A stretch of DNA of 64,000 nucleotides from Tateyamaria sp. Alg231-49 (GTDB lineage: Bacteria; Pseudomonadota; Alphaproteobacteria; Rhodobacterales; Rhodobacteraceae): assembly GCF_900143535.1 (NCBI RefSeq), contig NZ_FRFA01000006.1:62001-126000 (forward strand), read 5' to 3'. Both the position numbers and the translations under genes were made by a program. The notes under the pieces were generated by a model, which ran no database searches, had not been told where the DNA came from, and was given only the letters and a program-made list of their open reading frames with translations. Positions 37,436-45,763 of this stretch are shown in pieces (the first letter of the stretch is position 1; every line of letters begins with the position of its first letter).

Positions 37436-38448
37436 CGGCCATCGTAGGTCAGCAACTGAATGCTTTTGCGAGCGCGCATCTGGGACGGCGTGACGCCGTA
37501 TTCCACTTTGACGGCCTTTGCCATCGTGGTGCATGAGCCAAAGCCGCAAGCCACGGCGATATCGATCATCGGCAACAGCGATTCCTCGATCATTGTCCTG
37601 ACGCGTTTGACCCGCAGACGCTTGTAAAAACGCGCGGGCGTATCGTTGAAAGTCTTGCGGAATACCCGTTCGAGATGGCGCGATGAAATCCCGACATGTG
37701 CCGTGATCTCATCCATCGACATGGGTTCATTCACTGTGTCTTCCATCAGACGGATCACTTCCGTCAGGCGAGCATCAAACAACCCTTCATTGTCAGAGAG
37801 ACATTTGGGCTGGTCAGCGTCGCTTTTGCGGATTGTCTGGAGCATCAGATGACTGCCAAGCTCCGCCACCTGTGGGCGCGTCAGATAGGGAGAGATAAGC
37901 CCAACAATCAGTTCCAGCGTGGCGCCGTCGCCGGCAGCCGTTATGATGCCGTCTGAATTTTCACTCAGGTGCGTCGTTAGTTTTGGATGATACCCGGTTT
38001 CGACCAGCGCGGTGACGTCGCGCCAATGGGTCGTGACATGGCCTCCGGGTGCCTTTGTCGCCCTGATATACGCTGTCGCGGCGTCTGACAGCAGCACGAC
38101 AGTGCGCGCTTTGCGTTGCATTGCGCGGAGCCGGGGCAGCCAAGTGTCTGCGATTGTACGCTTGCCCCCAATCACGATCATCATATCCGCGAGGCGATGA
38201 TCTGCGATCGCGGGTTCGGCCCGAACCAAAGCACCATGATCACCAGAAACGACACCGGGCTTGTCTGTGCTGAACCGCCAAGAAAAAAGGTCGCGTCCAA
38301 GCAATGTGTTGGCAGTTGCAAGCACATGCGTGACGGATGTCAGTTCCAGGCTATTGAACCCTTTGCTGACATGGATCTCAATGGTTTGCGCCTTGGCGTG
38401 CATGTCGACGGAGGCCGCGACGTCAAAGCGGTTGTCCTGTTTGCCCAT
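37420..38448 (-). CDS. GlxA family (AraC-type) transcriptional regulator behind folD
   Basis: A 342-residue regulator. A DJ-1/PfpI-like N-terminal domain (MMIVIGGKRTIADTWLPRLR, VVLLSDAATAYIRATKAPGG) is followed by an AraC HTH pair (MSMDEITAHVGISSRHLERV, MIDIAVACGFGSCTTMAKAV). The expected nucleophile Cys is absent. The ATG at 38448 begins one base after the folD stop, so the two are one operon. It is a second, diverged GlxA-type regulator in the cluster (the other is at 19480) and may sense a methylated amine. Confidence 0.8.
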   Translation of the reverse strand: MGKQDNRFDVAASVDMHAKAQTIEIHVSKGFNSLELTSVTHVLATANTLLGRDLFSWRFSTDKPGVVSGDHGALVRAEPAIADHRLADMMIVIGGKRTIADTWLPRLRAMQRKARTVVLLSDAATAYIRATKAPGGHVTTHWRDVTALVETGYHPKLTTHLSENSDGIITAAGDGATLELIVGLISPYLTRPQVAELGSHLMLQTIRKSDADQPKCLSDNEGLFDARLTEVIRLMEDTVNEPMSMDEITAHVGISSRHLERVFRKTFNDTPARFYKRLRVKRVRTMIEESLLPMIDIAVACGFGSCTTMAKAVKVEYGVTPSQMRARKSIQLLTYDGRQSAR

Positions 38449-38449
38449 G

Positions 38450-39334
38450 TTAAACCACCCATCCTGCTGAAATTTGGCGTTGGTATGCGACGGTGGCATT
38501 TCGCATCAGGATTGCCACAGTCACCGGGCCGACTCCTCCGGGGACGGGTGTGATCCAACCTGCGATTTCGCTGACCGCATCGGTATCAACGTCCCCCACA
38601 ATGTAAGATGTGCCATCCGGCCCTTCGACTTGGTTGATCCCTATGTCTATCACGGCGGCACCTGGTTTGATCATGTCTGGTCCTAGGAAATGCGCGATTC
38701 CCACGGCCACCACAACCACGTCTGCGCGTCTCGAATGCATCGAGACTGAGCGTGTCATATGGTGACAAACAGTGACAGTTGCACCTTCCGCCATCAGCAT
38801 CATTGCTGCCGGTTTGCCCACGATTTTGGAGTGCCCAATCATCACGACCTCAAGTCCCTTGAGGTCAAGACCAGTAGCCTTAATCAATTCGACACTGGCC
38901 GCCGCTGTACAGGGTGCCAAAGCTACATCCGAATAAACAATGTTGCCGATGGAAGCAGGGTTCATTCCCTCCACATCCTTGAGCGGGTGGATGGCGGATT
39001 GCAGTGACCGCAGGTTGATATGGTCTGGCACTGGGCGTTGCAGGATGATCCCAAGGACACCATCATCGTCATTCATGCGCTGTATGCGCACTTTTGCCTC
39101 GTCTTGGCTGATGTCGCCTGGCCAGAACTGCGATTCAAATGGAAGGCCAGCGCGGGCTGCACCACGCTCCTGATTTCGCACATATACTGCGACTTCGGGA
39201 ACGTCTCCAATAGAAACGGAGACAAGACGGCCGATATTGCTGTTGCATTGAACAAAGGACCGGCAGTCTTCCAGGATGCTGGCTGCGACGGCCCGCCCGT
39301 CGATGTGATTGGTGTTCAGAGCGCGATCTTTCAC
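38450..39334 (-). CDS. folD: FolD paralogue: methylenetetrahydrofolate dehydrogenase (cyclohydrolase lysine replaced)
   Basis: About 294 residues in the FolD fold. NADP-binding is intact (VVMIGHSKIVGKPAAMMLM) and so is the end motif ITPVPGGVGPVTVAILMRN. The active-site motif YxxxK reads YVRNQ, so the catalytic lysine is Gln (codon 39170-39172). KDVDG reads KDVEG, while the Gln of QxPxP is kept (LQRPVP). In the human enzyme the Lys-to-Gln change abolishes cyclohydrolase but keeps dehydrogenase activity. The start is uncertain: GTG at 39334 fits the family length, while a TTG at 39400 adds 22 residues. The context suggests C1 oxidation from methylamines. Confidence 0.85.
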   Translation of the reverse strand: MKDRALNTNHIDGRAVAASILEDCRSFVQCNSNIGRLVSVSIGDVPEVAVYVRNQERGAARAGLPFESQFWPGDISQDEAKVRIQRMNDDDGVLGIILQRPVPDHINLRSLQSAIHPLKDVEGMNPASIGNIVYSDVALAPCTAAASVELIKATGLDLKGLEVVMIGHSKIVGKPAAMMLMAEGATVTVCHHMTRSVSMHSRRADVVVVAVGIAHFLGPDMIKPGAAVIDIGINQVEGPDGTSYIVGDVDTDAVSEIAGWITPVPGGVGPVTVAILMRNATVAYQRQISAGWVV

Positions 39335-39404
39335 AGGGAATCCAATTTCGGTTGTCGGTTTAGCTTGCCAGAGCGTCCCAGAAATATTCTCTTTGTGCAA
39401 TTTT

Positions 39405-39415
39405 TTTTACTGTGA
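39405..39415. promoter_or_regulatory. Candidate shared operator upstream of folD
   Basis: TTTTACTGTGA lies just upstream of either possible folD start. It matches TTTAACTGTGA before tdm in 10 of 11 positions. Confidence 0.3.
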
Positions 39416-39836
39416 GTGTGATTTTTTGCTTTAAAAACCGCAATGGGGTCGCTGGGATCAGGCAAACGCTCATCAGAATCTTGAGAACATGCCTATCCTG
39501 AACAGGGTTAAAGTTCCGACAACACGTTCTGCAAACTGCATTTTGCAACGCTTTCCGGGGAAACTCGCAGGGAATCGTGAGGCCGGAGCGAAACGAATTT
39601 GCAAGACAAGATGAAAATCATCCGGTTCACGCCGGAAGAATACTCGTCGAAATAGTGCGCGGCCAAGTCCAAACGAAGTGGTCAACGCCGCTACAGGTGC
39701 GCGAGTCCGGGTTGGACGGTATGTCGTATACACGGGGCCGGGGCAGGAACCGAAACGGCGGGCAGCGGCCAGACAGGGCGACGAGACCAGTCAATGAGCG
39801 CAAGCGGCAGGTGAAGGTGGGGCGCGGGGATGTTTC

Positions 39837-39878
39837 TGATGGCGGATCAAGAGGGCTCTGCTTCGAGACCGGGAGGTG
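39837..39878 (+). repeat. Degenerate direct repeat of the tRNA-His 3' half (possible old attachment site)
   Basis: Forty-two bases align without gaps to tRNA-His positions 1462-1503, with 36 identities by hand count. The stretch runs from the anticodon stem through the variable loop and T-arm into the acceptor 3' strand. The anticodon equivalent is GCG instead of GTG, and the acceptor end and CCA are not preserved. It is in the same orientation as the intact gene, 38,375 bases away. Tyrosine recombinases commonly leave such a 3'-end copy at the far boundary of an island. Confidence 0.65.
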
Positions 39879-40087
39879 CTGGGATAAGACTGTTTTCGAA
39901 AAAACACATGGTACCACCCAGTTGATCTATAGACTTTTGATGTACTTGGACGTCGCGCTGGACTGTTTGCCTGTCGGCAAATACGCCCACCCGCCGACCC
40001 AAAGACTATTTCCCAGACGAAAATCTGACAGCCTGTCCCTGCAAACGGTCCCTAACTCAGCGCGCGTCTGACTGTGCAGAAACTGCT

Positions 40088-40387
40088 TTAGTCCAGTACA
40101 ATTGTCTGACGCAGAGTCCCTGTCACCTGATCGTAGATCAGAATGTGATCATCTTTCGTCACGATGCCAAACCAGTCTGAGCCCACTGTGAACGCTGTCG
40201 CGATTGCACCGTCCGGCAATGTAACCTGTTCGGGCAACGGCAGCGGCGCGGGGTCCGCATTCAGGCGGATGACAAGCAGCGAGACCACGGTTACAACGCC
40301 GCCAATCATGATGACGGTCAGTACTGTCACCAGTCGGCGCAAAAACCGTAGGTTCGCCGGTTCAAGAGGGGTTTCGATGTCGTCCAA
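40088..40387 (-). CDS. DUF6476-like small membrane protein (99 aa)
   Basis: A 99-residue protein with an N-terminal acidic leader (DDIETPLEPANLRFLRRL), one membrane helix (VTVLTVIMIGGVVTVVSLLV) and a C-terminal soluble beta segment (DWFGIVTKDDHILIYDQVTG). The start is taken as TTG at 40387, which follows AAAGGACAGG; no ATG fits. It is divergent from rluD and the two 5' ends overlap by 11 bases. It resembles the DUF6476 family of Rhodobacterales. Function unknown. Confidence 0.65.
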   Translation of the reverse strand: MDDIETPLEPANLRFLRRLVTVLTVIMIGGVVTVVSLLVIRLNADPAPLPLPEQVTLPDGAIATAFTVGSDWFGIVTKDDHILIYDQVTGTLRQTIVLD

Positions 40388-41399
40388 CCACCTGTCCTTT
40401 GTTATCGCCGACGAACCGCCCGCGCGTCTTGATAAGGCGATTGCGCGCGACGTGCCAGAGGGGGCTGCTTTGTCCCGGACTCGATTGGCGCGGCTGATTG
40501 CAAATGGTGCGGTGACGGTCGATGGGGTTACCGCCTCTGACCCCAAGGCTCGTGTGGCGGCAGGTGCCGTAATTGGTGTTGTGGTCGAAGAGGCGCAGGA
40601 AAGTCACATCTTGCCAGAAGCGATCGCGCTCGACGTCGTCTATGAAGATGCAGACCTGATTGTCGTCAACAAGCCAGCGGGCATGGTCGTGCATCCGGCA
40701 CCGGGGTCGCCGTCGGGTACGTTGGTCAATGCGCTGATGCACCACTGCGGTGATGATCTGTCTGGGGTAGGGGGAATGAAACGCCCCGGCATCGTGCACA
40801 GGATCGACAAGGACACCAGTGGATTGCTGGTTGTCGCCAAGTCCGATGCAGCCCATCACGGACTGGCCGCTCAGTTCGCAGCCCACACAGTTGAGAGGTA
40901 TTATCGCGCCTTGGTTTATGGTGTTCCGGACGCCAATGATCCGCGCCTGCGGGGGATAAAAGGGGCCAGTTTCGAGGCCGGCAATGTGTTGAAGCTGACC
41001 ACGCAACTGGCGCGGCACAAGACAGACCGTCAGAGGCAGGCAGTGCTGTTTCAGGGGGGGCGTCATGCCGTCACACGCGCGCGCCTCGTCGCGCGATACG
41101 GCACTCCCGAAGTGCTTGCCCAGATCGAATGTTGGCTGGAAACCGGGCGCACGCATCAAATCCGGGTGCATATGGCTCATGCCGGGCACGGATTGGTGGG
41201 CGATCCGGTCTATGGCGGGCGGCGGAAACTGGCGCGTGGGGCGTTAAGTGAGGCGGCGGTGGAGGCTGTTTCGGGGTTTGGCAGGCAGGCACTGCACGCT
41301 GCGGTATTGGGATTCGTACATCCAGTTTCCGGAGAAAACATGCGCTTTGAGGCGCCGTTGCCGCACGATTTTCAGACTCTCTTGGACCTTCTGGTCTGA
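40377..41399 (+). CDS. rluD: 23S rRNA pseudouridine synthase, RluD/RluA family
   Basis: A 340-residue enzyme. An N-terminal S4 domain (ARLDKAIARDVPEGAALSRT, about residues 14-75) is followed by the catalytic pseudouridine synthase domain with HRIDKDTSGLLVVAKSD, where the Asp is the nucleophile, and ETGRTHQIRVHMAHAGHGLV. It isomerises uridines in helix 69 of 23S rRNA if truly RluD; RluA-family relatives with S4 domains exist. The ATG at 40377 follows AGAGGGG. It opens the core-genome part of the window. Confidence 0.85.
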   Translation: MSSNHLSFVIADEPPARLDKAIARDVPEGAALSRTRLARLIANGAVTVDGVTASDPKARVAAGAVIGVVVEEAQESHILPEAIALDVVYEDADLIVVNKPAGMVVHPAPGSPSGTLVNALMHHCGDDLSGVGGMKRPGIVHRIDKDTSGLLVVAKSDAAHHGLAAQFAAHTVERYYRALVYGVPDANDPRLRGIKGASFEAGNVLKLTTQLARHKTDRQRQAVLFQGGRHAVTRARLVARYGTPEVLAQIECWLETGRTHQIRVHMAHAGHGLVGDPVYGGRRKLARGALSEAAVEAVSGFGRQALHAAVLGFVHPVSGENMRFEAPLPHDFQTLLDLLV

Positions 41400-41565
41400 A
41401 TCAGCACTCCGGTTTATAACATTTTGAGTTAGAAACTGGTCGGTACACAACGCAAATTTCCAAAAATGTGCCAATTCTGAAATGAACAGCACATGCGCGT
41501 GAAAACACAGTGCTATGGCTACCGGCGCCCCTGTAAACGTGGCATTTTCTTCTCAACCGCTTTTG

Positions 41566-41597
41566 CCCTTGAAGGGGGCCGTTAGCGCACCCATATA
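41566..41597 (+). promoter_or_regulatory. Sigma-32-type promoter upstream of rpoH
   Basis: CCCTTGAA (41566-41573) and CCCATATA (41590-41597) match the sigma-32 consensus (CTTGAA and CCCCATnT) with 15-16 bases between. The start codon of rpoH is 57 bases downstream of the -10 element. Autoregulation of rpoH by its own sigma factor is known in Caulobacter, so this arrangement is expected in alphaproteobacteria. Confidence 0.65.
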
Positions 41598-41653
41598 GAT
41601 GTTAAGCCCATAAACATCCTCGTAAGGGATGGGGTACACAGGAGGGATAATAC

Positions 41654-42550
41654 ATGGCCAATTATGCAAATTTGCCCGCACCCACGCCCGAAGGTGGGTT
41701 GAACCGTTATATGCAGGAAATCCGCAAGTTTCCGCTGCTGGAGCCTGAAGAAGAATACATGCTGGCCAAGGCATGGGTCGAAAAAGAAGACACCGGCGCC
41801 GCCCACAAAATGGTGACGTCGCACTTGCGCCTCGCGGCCAAAATCGCGATGGGCTACCGCGGCTACGGCTTGCCGCAGGCCGAAGTGATTTCCGAGGCCA
41901 ATGTGGGCCTGATGCAGGCGGTCAAACGCTTTGACCCTGAAAAGGGCTTTCGGCTGGCAACTTATGCGATGTGGTGGATCCGCGCTTCGATCCAGGAATA
42001 CATCCTGCGGTCCTGGAGCCTTGTGAAACTCGGCACGACGTCTGCACAGAAAAAACTGTTCTTCAACCTGCGTAAGGCAAAGAACAAGATCGGCGCTTTG
42101 GAAGAAGGCGACATGCGCCCAGAAAACGTGGCGCGCATTGCGACCGATCTTGGTGTGACTGAAACTGAGGTCATCAGCATGAACCGCCGCTTGTCTGGTG
42201 GGGACGCGTCGCTGAACGCGACCGTCGGTTCCGAAGGCGAGGGGACGATGCAATGGCAGGACTGGCTTGAGGACGAAAGTGCCGATCAGGCTGGGGACTA
42301 CGAAGCTCGCGACGAGCTGGAAGTGCGCCGTGAAATGCTCTCGGAAGCGTTGGAGGTGCTGAATGATCGGGAAAAGGATATCCTGACCCAACGCCGCCTG
42401 TCCGAAAAGGTAATCACGCTTGAGGATCTGTCAGAACAATACGGTGTCAGCCGTGAACGTATCCGCCAGATTGAGGTGCGTGCCTTTGAAAAATTGCAGA
42501 AGAAGATGCGTGACATCGCCAAAACCAAAGGGCTGATGGCCACCGCATGA
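41654..42550 (+). CDS. rpoH: RNA polymerase heat-shock sigma factor RpoH (sigma-32)
   Basis: A 298-residue sigma-70-family factor of the RpoH type. Region 2 shows HLRLAAKIAMGYRGYGLPQA, GLMQAVKRFDPEKGFRLATY and AMWWIRASIQEYILRSWSLV. The RpoH box is QKKLFFNLRKAKNKI. Region 4 is SEQYGVSRERIRQIEVRAFE. An AGGAGGG site precedes the ATG, a sigma-32-type promoter precedes the gene, and a strong terminator follows. Many roseobacters carry two rpoH genes; this could be either. Confidence 0.93.
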   Translation: MANYANLPAPTPEGGLNRYMQEIRKFPLLEPEEEYMLAKAWVEKEDTGAAHKMVTSHLRLAAKIAMGYRGYGLPQAEVISEANVGLMQAVKRFDPEKGFRLATYAMWWIRASIQEYILRSWSLVKLGTTSAQKKLFFNLRKAKNKIGALEEGDMRPENVARIATDLGVTETEVISMNRRLSGGDASLNATVGSEGEGTMQWQDWLEDESADQAGDYEARDELEVRREMLSEALEVLNDREKDILTQRRLSEKVITLEDLSEQYGVSRERIRQIEVRAFEKLQKKMRDIAKTKGLMATA

Positions 42551-42571
42551 CCTGAAGTCTCAAAAGACGCG

Positions 42572-42601
42572 AAAGGCCCCGCATGTTGCGGGGCCTTTTT
42601 T
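42572..42601 (+). terminator. Rho-independent terminator of rpoH
   Basis: AAGGCCCCGCA and TGCGGGGCCTT form an 11-bp perfect stem with a 3-base loop (TGT), followed by a T-run. It lies 20 bases after the rpoH stop. On the opposite strand the A-run also gives T's after the stem, so it may serve the convergent gene at 42618 too. Confidence 0.92.
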
Positions 42602-42617
42602 GCTTTAGGGCTGCTGA

Positions 42618-43157
42618 TCAGCCGGTGATTTCGCGCTGACAGGCAATCACAGCGTCTAGTCCGGGTTCAATTTTGAGCGCAGCAAGGTTCACGGTCACGG
42701 TGGTGCCACTAGACGAAATGATCTCCATACTGCGGCGCTCCTTGAGGTCAAACTCAAGCGTTTGGTCACGCGAAACAATCACACCGCCATGATACCCGTC
42801 CCGGTCAACCGTCGATGCGACCCCCGCATATGTGTTTGGCCCAATTTTGACGACAACGACCTCTTCTGGGTTGACGTCAACGGGGCGTTCGCCCGGTACA
42901 TAGATTGCGACAAACCCAAAGCTGTCATTTGGACCCGTTCCAAGCATCGCGGCTTCGGTTCCGATCTGCATGACAATGCCCTTGTCTGATTGGTGCTCCA
43001 TGAAACACCCTTGGGTGGCTTCGTTGACGAAGATATTCCAAGTGCCTTCGGTGGATTTGAAGTCGTAAGGTTGCGCTGTCACCAGTGTTGTGGATGCAGT
43101 GACGAGTGCGGCAAAAACGGACAACACCCTTGTTTTGAAATGGTTTGGGCTGGTCAT
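42618..43157 (-). CDS. Secreted protein of unknown function (179 aa)
   Basis: A 179-residue protein with a signal peptide (about residues 1-28, ending VTAQ) and a mature beta-rich domain (WNIFVNEATQGCFMEHQSDK, NTYAGVASTVDRDGYHGGVI). Two cysteines, at about residue 51 and near the C-terminus (VIACQREITG), may form a disulphide. The pattern faintly recalls invasion-associated IalB-type proteins, but I cannot confirm this. It is convergent with rpoH and shares the terminator. Confidence 0.65.
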   Translation of the reverse strand: MTSPNHFKTRVLSVFAALVTASTTLVTAQPYDFKSTEGTWNIFVNEATQGCFMEHQSDKGIVMQIGTEAAMLGTGPNDSFGFVAIYVPGERPVDVNPEEVVVVKIGPNTYAGVASTVDRDGYHGGVIVSRDQTLEFDLKERRSMEIISSSGTTVTVNLAALKIEPGLDAVIACQREITG

Positions 43158-43301
43158 GTGGCTCGCTCCCTATTGCGGTTGTGTTGGCTGGATCCCACCG
43201 TAAGGTATAGTGCAACTATGACAAGACGCGCCGCGTCTGGTCGGCGGACTTGGGATCAAATGGCCGTTGCAATTTGATCCGGACAGTGAGGATTTGAACA
43301 G

Positions 43302-44294
43302 ATGCATGCACTTCGATGGGGAATACTGGGCGCGGCTAAATTCGCGCGTCAGCACATGGCGCCTGCCATTCATGCGGCCAAAGGGGCCGAACTCGTCGCC
43401 CTTGCGACGTCGTCTGCGGACAAGGCCCAAGGGTTTCAGGCGTTTTGCCCCAGCCTGAAAGTGCATGACAGTTACGAGGCGTTGCTGGCTGATCCGGGCA
43501 TTGATGCAGTTTACATTCCTCTGCCCAATCATTTGCATGTGGAGTGGTCCCTGAAAGCGCTTGCCGCCGGGAAACATGTTTTGTGTGAAAAGCCGATGGC
43601 GATGGCGGCGTCGGAATACGCCGCACTGATCGAGGCGCGCGATGCGTCGGGATGCTTTGCCGCCGAAGCCTACATGATCGTACACCATCCACAGTGGCAG
43701 CATGCGCGCGCGCTCTATCAGGCGGGCGAGATCGGTCAGCTTATTCATGTCGAGGGACTGTTTTGCTATGACAACGCATCTGACCCCGGAAACGTGCGCA
43801 ACAAGCCCGACACCGGTGGGGGCGGCATTCCAGATATCGGTGTGTACACCTATGGGGCCACCCGCTGGCTGAGCGGGGAGGAGCCGAATGTGATCACCCA
43901 TGCGGATGTCGATTTCGAGAATGGGGTGGACGTGCTGGCCCGTGTCTCGGCGCGGTTCCCGACGTTTTCGGCGCACTGGGTCAACTCAATGCGGATGCAT
44001 CCATTTCAGCAGATGACTTTTGTCGGCACAGAAGGGGTGATCAAGATGACAGCCCCGTTCAATGCAGGTGTGTTTGGGACGGCGCGATTGGAGTTGCAAA
44101 AGAATGCAGGGTCAGCAGATCAACCCCCTGCGATCACGGAACAGCGGTTTCCGGGCGTGAACCAGTACGTGCTGCAGGTCGAGGCCTTTGGGGCGCATGT
44201 GCGTGACGGGGCGGCGTATCCGTGGCATCTGGAAGATGCGCGCGGCACGCAGAGCTTGATTGATGCGGTCTTTGCCAAGGCGCGGGGTGGGTGA
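43302..44294 (+). CDS. Gfo/Idh/MocA family oxidoreductase
   Basis: A 330-residue NAD(P)-dependent dehydrogenase. The Rossmann part starts [20 protein letters not shown], and the family signature [13 protein letters not shown] (with the catalytic EKP) is at about residues 88-100. [17 protein letters not shown] belongs to the C-terminal sheet domain. A GAGGA site is 9-13 bases upstream. Substrate unknown; relatives act on sugars and inositols, and biliverdin reductase-type members also exist. It is followed by the zinc finger gene. Confidence 0.85.
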   Translation: MHALRWGILGAAKFARQHMAPAIHAAKGAELVALATSSADKAQGFQAFCPSLKVHDSYEALLADPGIDAVYIPLPNHLHVEWSLKALAAGKHVLCEKPMAMAASEYAALIEARDASGCFAAEAYMIVHHPQWQHARALYQAGEIGQLIHVEGLFCYDNASDPGNVRNKPDTGGGGIPDIGVYTYGATRWLSGEEPNVITHADVDFENGVDVLARVSARFPTFSAHWVNSMRMHPFQQMTFVGTEGVIKMTAPFNAGVFGTARLELQKNAGSADQPPAITEQRFPGVNQYVLQVEAFGAHVRDGAAYPWHLEDARGTQSLIDAVFAKARGG

Positions 44295-44339
44295 ACTGTT
44301 CCTCGGGGAGAGTTTTGCCGGCGGGATGAAGGAGAGATC

Positions 44340-44609
44340 ATGGCAGGTGGTTGGGCCAAGGACGGCGCGGTGTCCGAGCAGATAGAGGCATCGATTTCAG
44401 ACGAGTTGGCCCGGATGAAGGGGCGGCGGGCGCCGGTGGGTGAGAGCCTTGAATTCTGTGCAGAATGTGAGGAGCCGATCCCTGAGGCGCGCCGTGTTGC
44501 GGTGCCGGGAGTGAAGCTGTGTGTGGACTGTGTGGCGCAGCGGGACGCGGCCTTTCAGCGGCGTGGCGGGATCAACCGGCGGGGCAGCAAGGATTCCCAG
44601 TTGAAGTGA
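44340..44609 (+). CDS. DksA/TraR C4-type zinc finger protein
   Basis: An 89-residue protein. Its four-cysteine finger is FCAECEEPIPEARRVAVPG followed by LCVDCVAQRD, with two CxxC pairs about 18 residues apart, as in DksA/TraR proteins. The N-terminal coiled-coil of full DksA is mostly missing, so this resembles short TraR-like forms that bind the RNA polymerase secondary channel. A GGAGAG site precedes the ATG. It starts 45 bases after the oxidoreductase and may be cotranscribed. Confidence 0.85.
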   Translation: MAGGWAKDGAVSEQIEASISDELARMKGRRAPVGESLEFCAECEEPIPEARRVAVPGVKLCVDCVAQRDAAFQRRGGINRRGSKDSQLK

Positions 44610-44745
44610 GGTGTCCCACGCTGGGACATGCGCCTACCCACGTATTTTCAATGGGTTACAGAAGCGTGTTCATGTACTGTTAAGACTTGCGGCTCGGGAA
44701 CTAACCGGTGCCGGGTGCAAAATTCGCCAGATGGAGTGACATTGA

Positions 44746-45588
44746 ATGTTCATCGAACTTGAGACCGCGCGTATCTTTTTTGACGTGATTGGTACCGGGT
44801 TGGAACTGACCCCGGACGCGATGAAGGAGCGGCCCACGCTGTTGGTTCTGCATGGTGGTCCGGGCTATGATCACACCACTCTGCGCCCCTATTTTGACCG
44901 CTTCGCGGACACGCATCAGGTGGTCTATCTGGATCACCGGGGCTGTGGCCGTTCGACCGGAGACATTGAGACGTGGACGCTGGATCAGTGGGCCGATGAT
45001 ATTGCTGCGTTTTGTATCGCTTTGGGCATCGAAAAGCCGGTTGTGTTTGGTCAGTCTTTTGGCGGCATGGTCGCGATGCACTACGCCGCGCGTCATCCCG
45101 AAGGGCCATCCAAAGTTATTCTGTCGTCCACGGCGGCACAGTTTCGGCTGGACGCAGCAGTAGATATGATGCGCCGCCTTGGCGGGGACGCGGCCGCAGA
45201 GGCATCGCACGCCTTTTTCTCAGCCCCATCATTGGAGCGCTATGAGGTCTATGGAGAGACCTGTCTGCCCCACTACACCCAGTCCTATGATCCGGGCGCA
45301 GCCACATTTCGCGGCCGCGCGATCGAGCGCCCGGAGGTTGCGGTGCATTTCTTTACTGCTGAGATGATGGGTATGGATATGCGGCCTGAACTGGCGCAGA
45401 TCACCTGCCCGACATTGGTGATGGGCGGAGCGCTAGACCCGGTGACGCCGCCGATCTGTTCAGAGGAGATCGCCAAGGCGGTAGGCCAAAACGCGACCCT
45501 TGAGATGTTTGGGGGCTGCGGGCACGGCGCGCACCGCGATGATCCGGAGGGGGCCGAACGGGTGATGCGGGCATTTTTGGCAAGTTAG
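44746..45588 (+). CDS. Alpha/beta hydrolase, proline iminopeptidase-like
   Basis: A 280-residue alpha/beta hydrolase. LVLHGGPGYDHTTLRPYF is the oxyanion-hole region with the HGGPG motif of proline iminopeptidases (S33), VFGQSFGGMVAMHYA contains the nucleophile Ser, GALDPVTPP has the acidic residue and GCGHGAHRDDPE the catalytic His. The cap domain lies at about residues 130-210. It acts in the cytoplasm on an unknown ester or amide. A decayed copy of the pepF 3' end follows immediately. Confidence 0.82.
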   Translation: MFIELETARIFFDVIGTGLELTPDAMKERPTLLVLHGGPGYDHTTLRPYFDRFADTHQVVYLDHRGCGRSTGDIETWTLDQWADDIAAFCIALGIEKPVVFGQSFGGMVAMHYAARHPEGPSKVILSSTAAQFRLDAAVDMMRRLGGDAAAEASHAFFSAPSLERYEVYGETCLPHYTQSYDPGAATFRGRAIERPEVAVHFFTAEMMGMDMRPELAQITCPTLVMGGALDPVTPPICSEEIAKAVGQNATLEMFGGCGHGAHRDDPEGAERVMRAFLAS

Positions 45589-45590
45589 GG

Positions 45591-45763
45591 TGTCTGTTTG
45601 CTGTGTCGATACAGGCCTTGGCCCTTGAACGCTTCGAGGTCGTCAACAAAGCCTGACATCATCGACACCCCTTTGGCCCAGAAGTTCCGGTTCGAGGCGT
45701 TAAGCCCGAAAGGGGGGGCAGCGGGGCCTTGTGGTGTTTGCCTCAACTGCCTTGAGCCTCTGA
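45591..45763 (-). pseudogene. Decayed copy of the 3' end of pepF (copy A)
   Basis: This stretch aligns by eye with pepF nucleotides of about 53110-53270, including the stop-codon region and some 3' flank, in the same orientation. Shared blocks include CGCTTCGAG, ATCATCGACA, GAGGCGT, AGCCCGAA and CCTTGTGGTGTTT. Several small gaps break the frame. It lies just after the hydrolase gene, 7.5 kb from the real pepF. Confidence 0.8.

Larger units (their letters stand above)
39401..40087. other. Non-coding stretch holding a tRNA-His relic
   Basis: Nearly 690 bases between folD and the DUF6476-like gene. A 164-codon frame at 39577-40071 is Arg/Gly-rich, without domains, and runs through the tRNA relic at 39837-39878; I do not accept it as a gene. 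This is the transition from the catabolic block to core genes. Confidence 0.5.

Noticed and set aside
39577-40071. 164-codon frame over the tRNA-His relic
   Set aside because: Arg/Gly-rich, no domain, no ribosome binding site, and it reads through a tRNA remnant.
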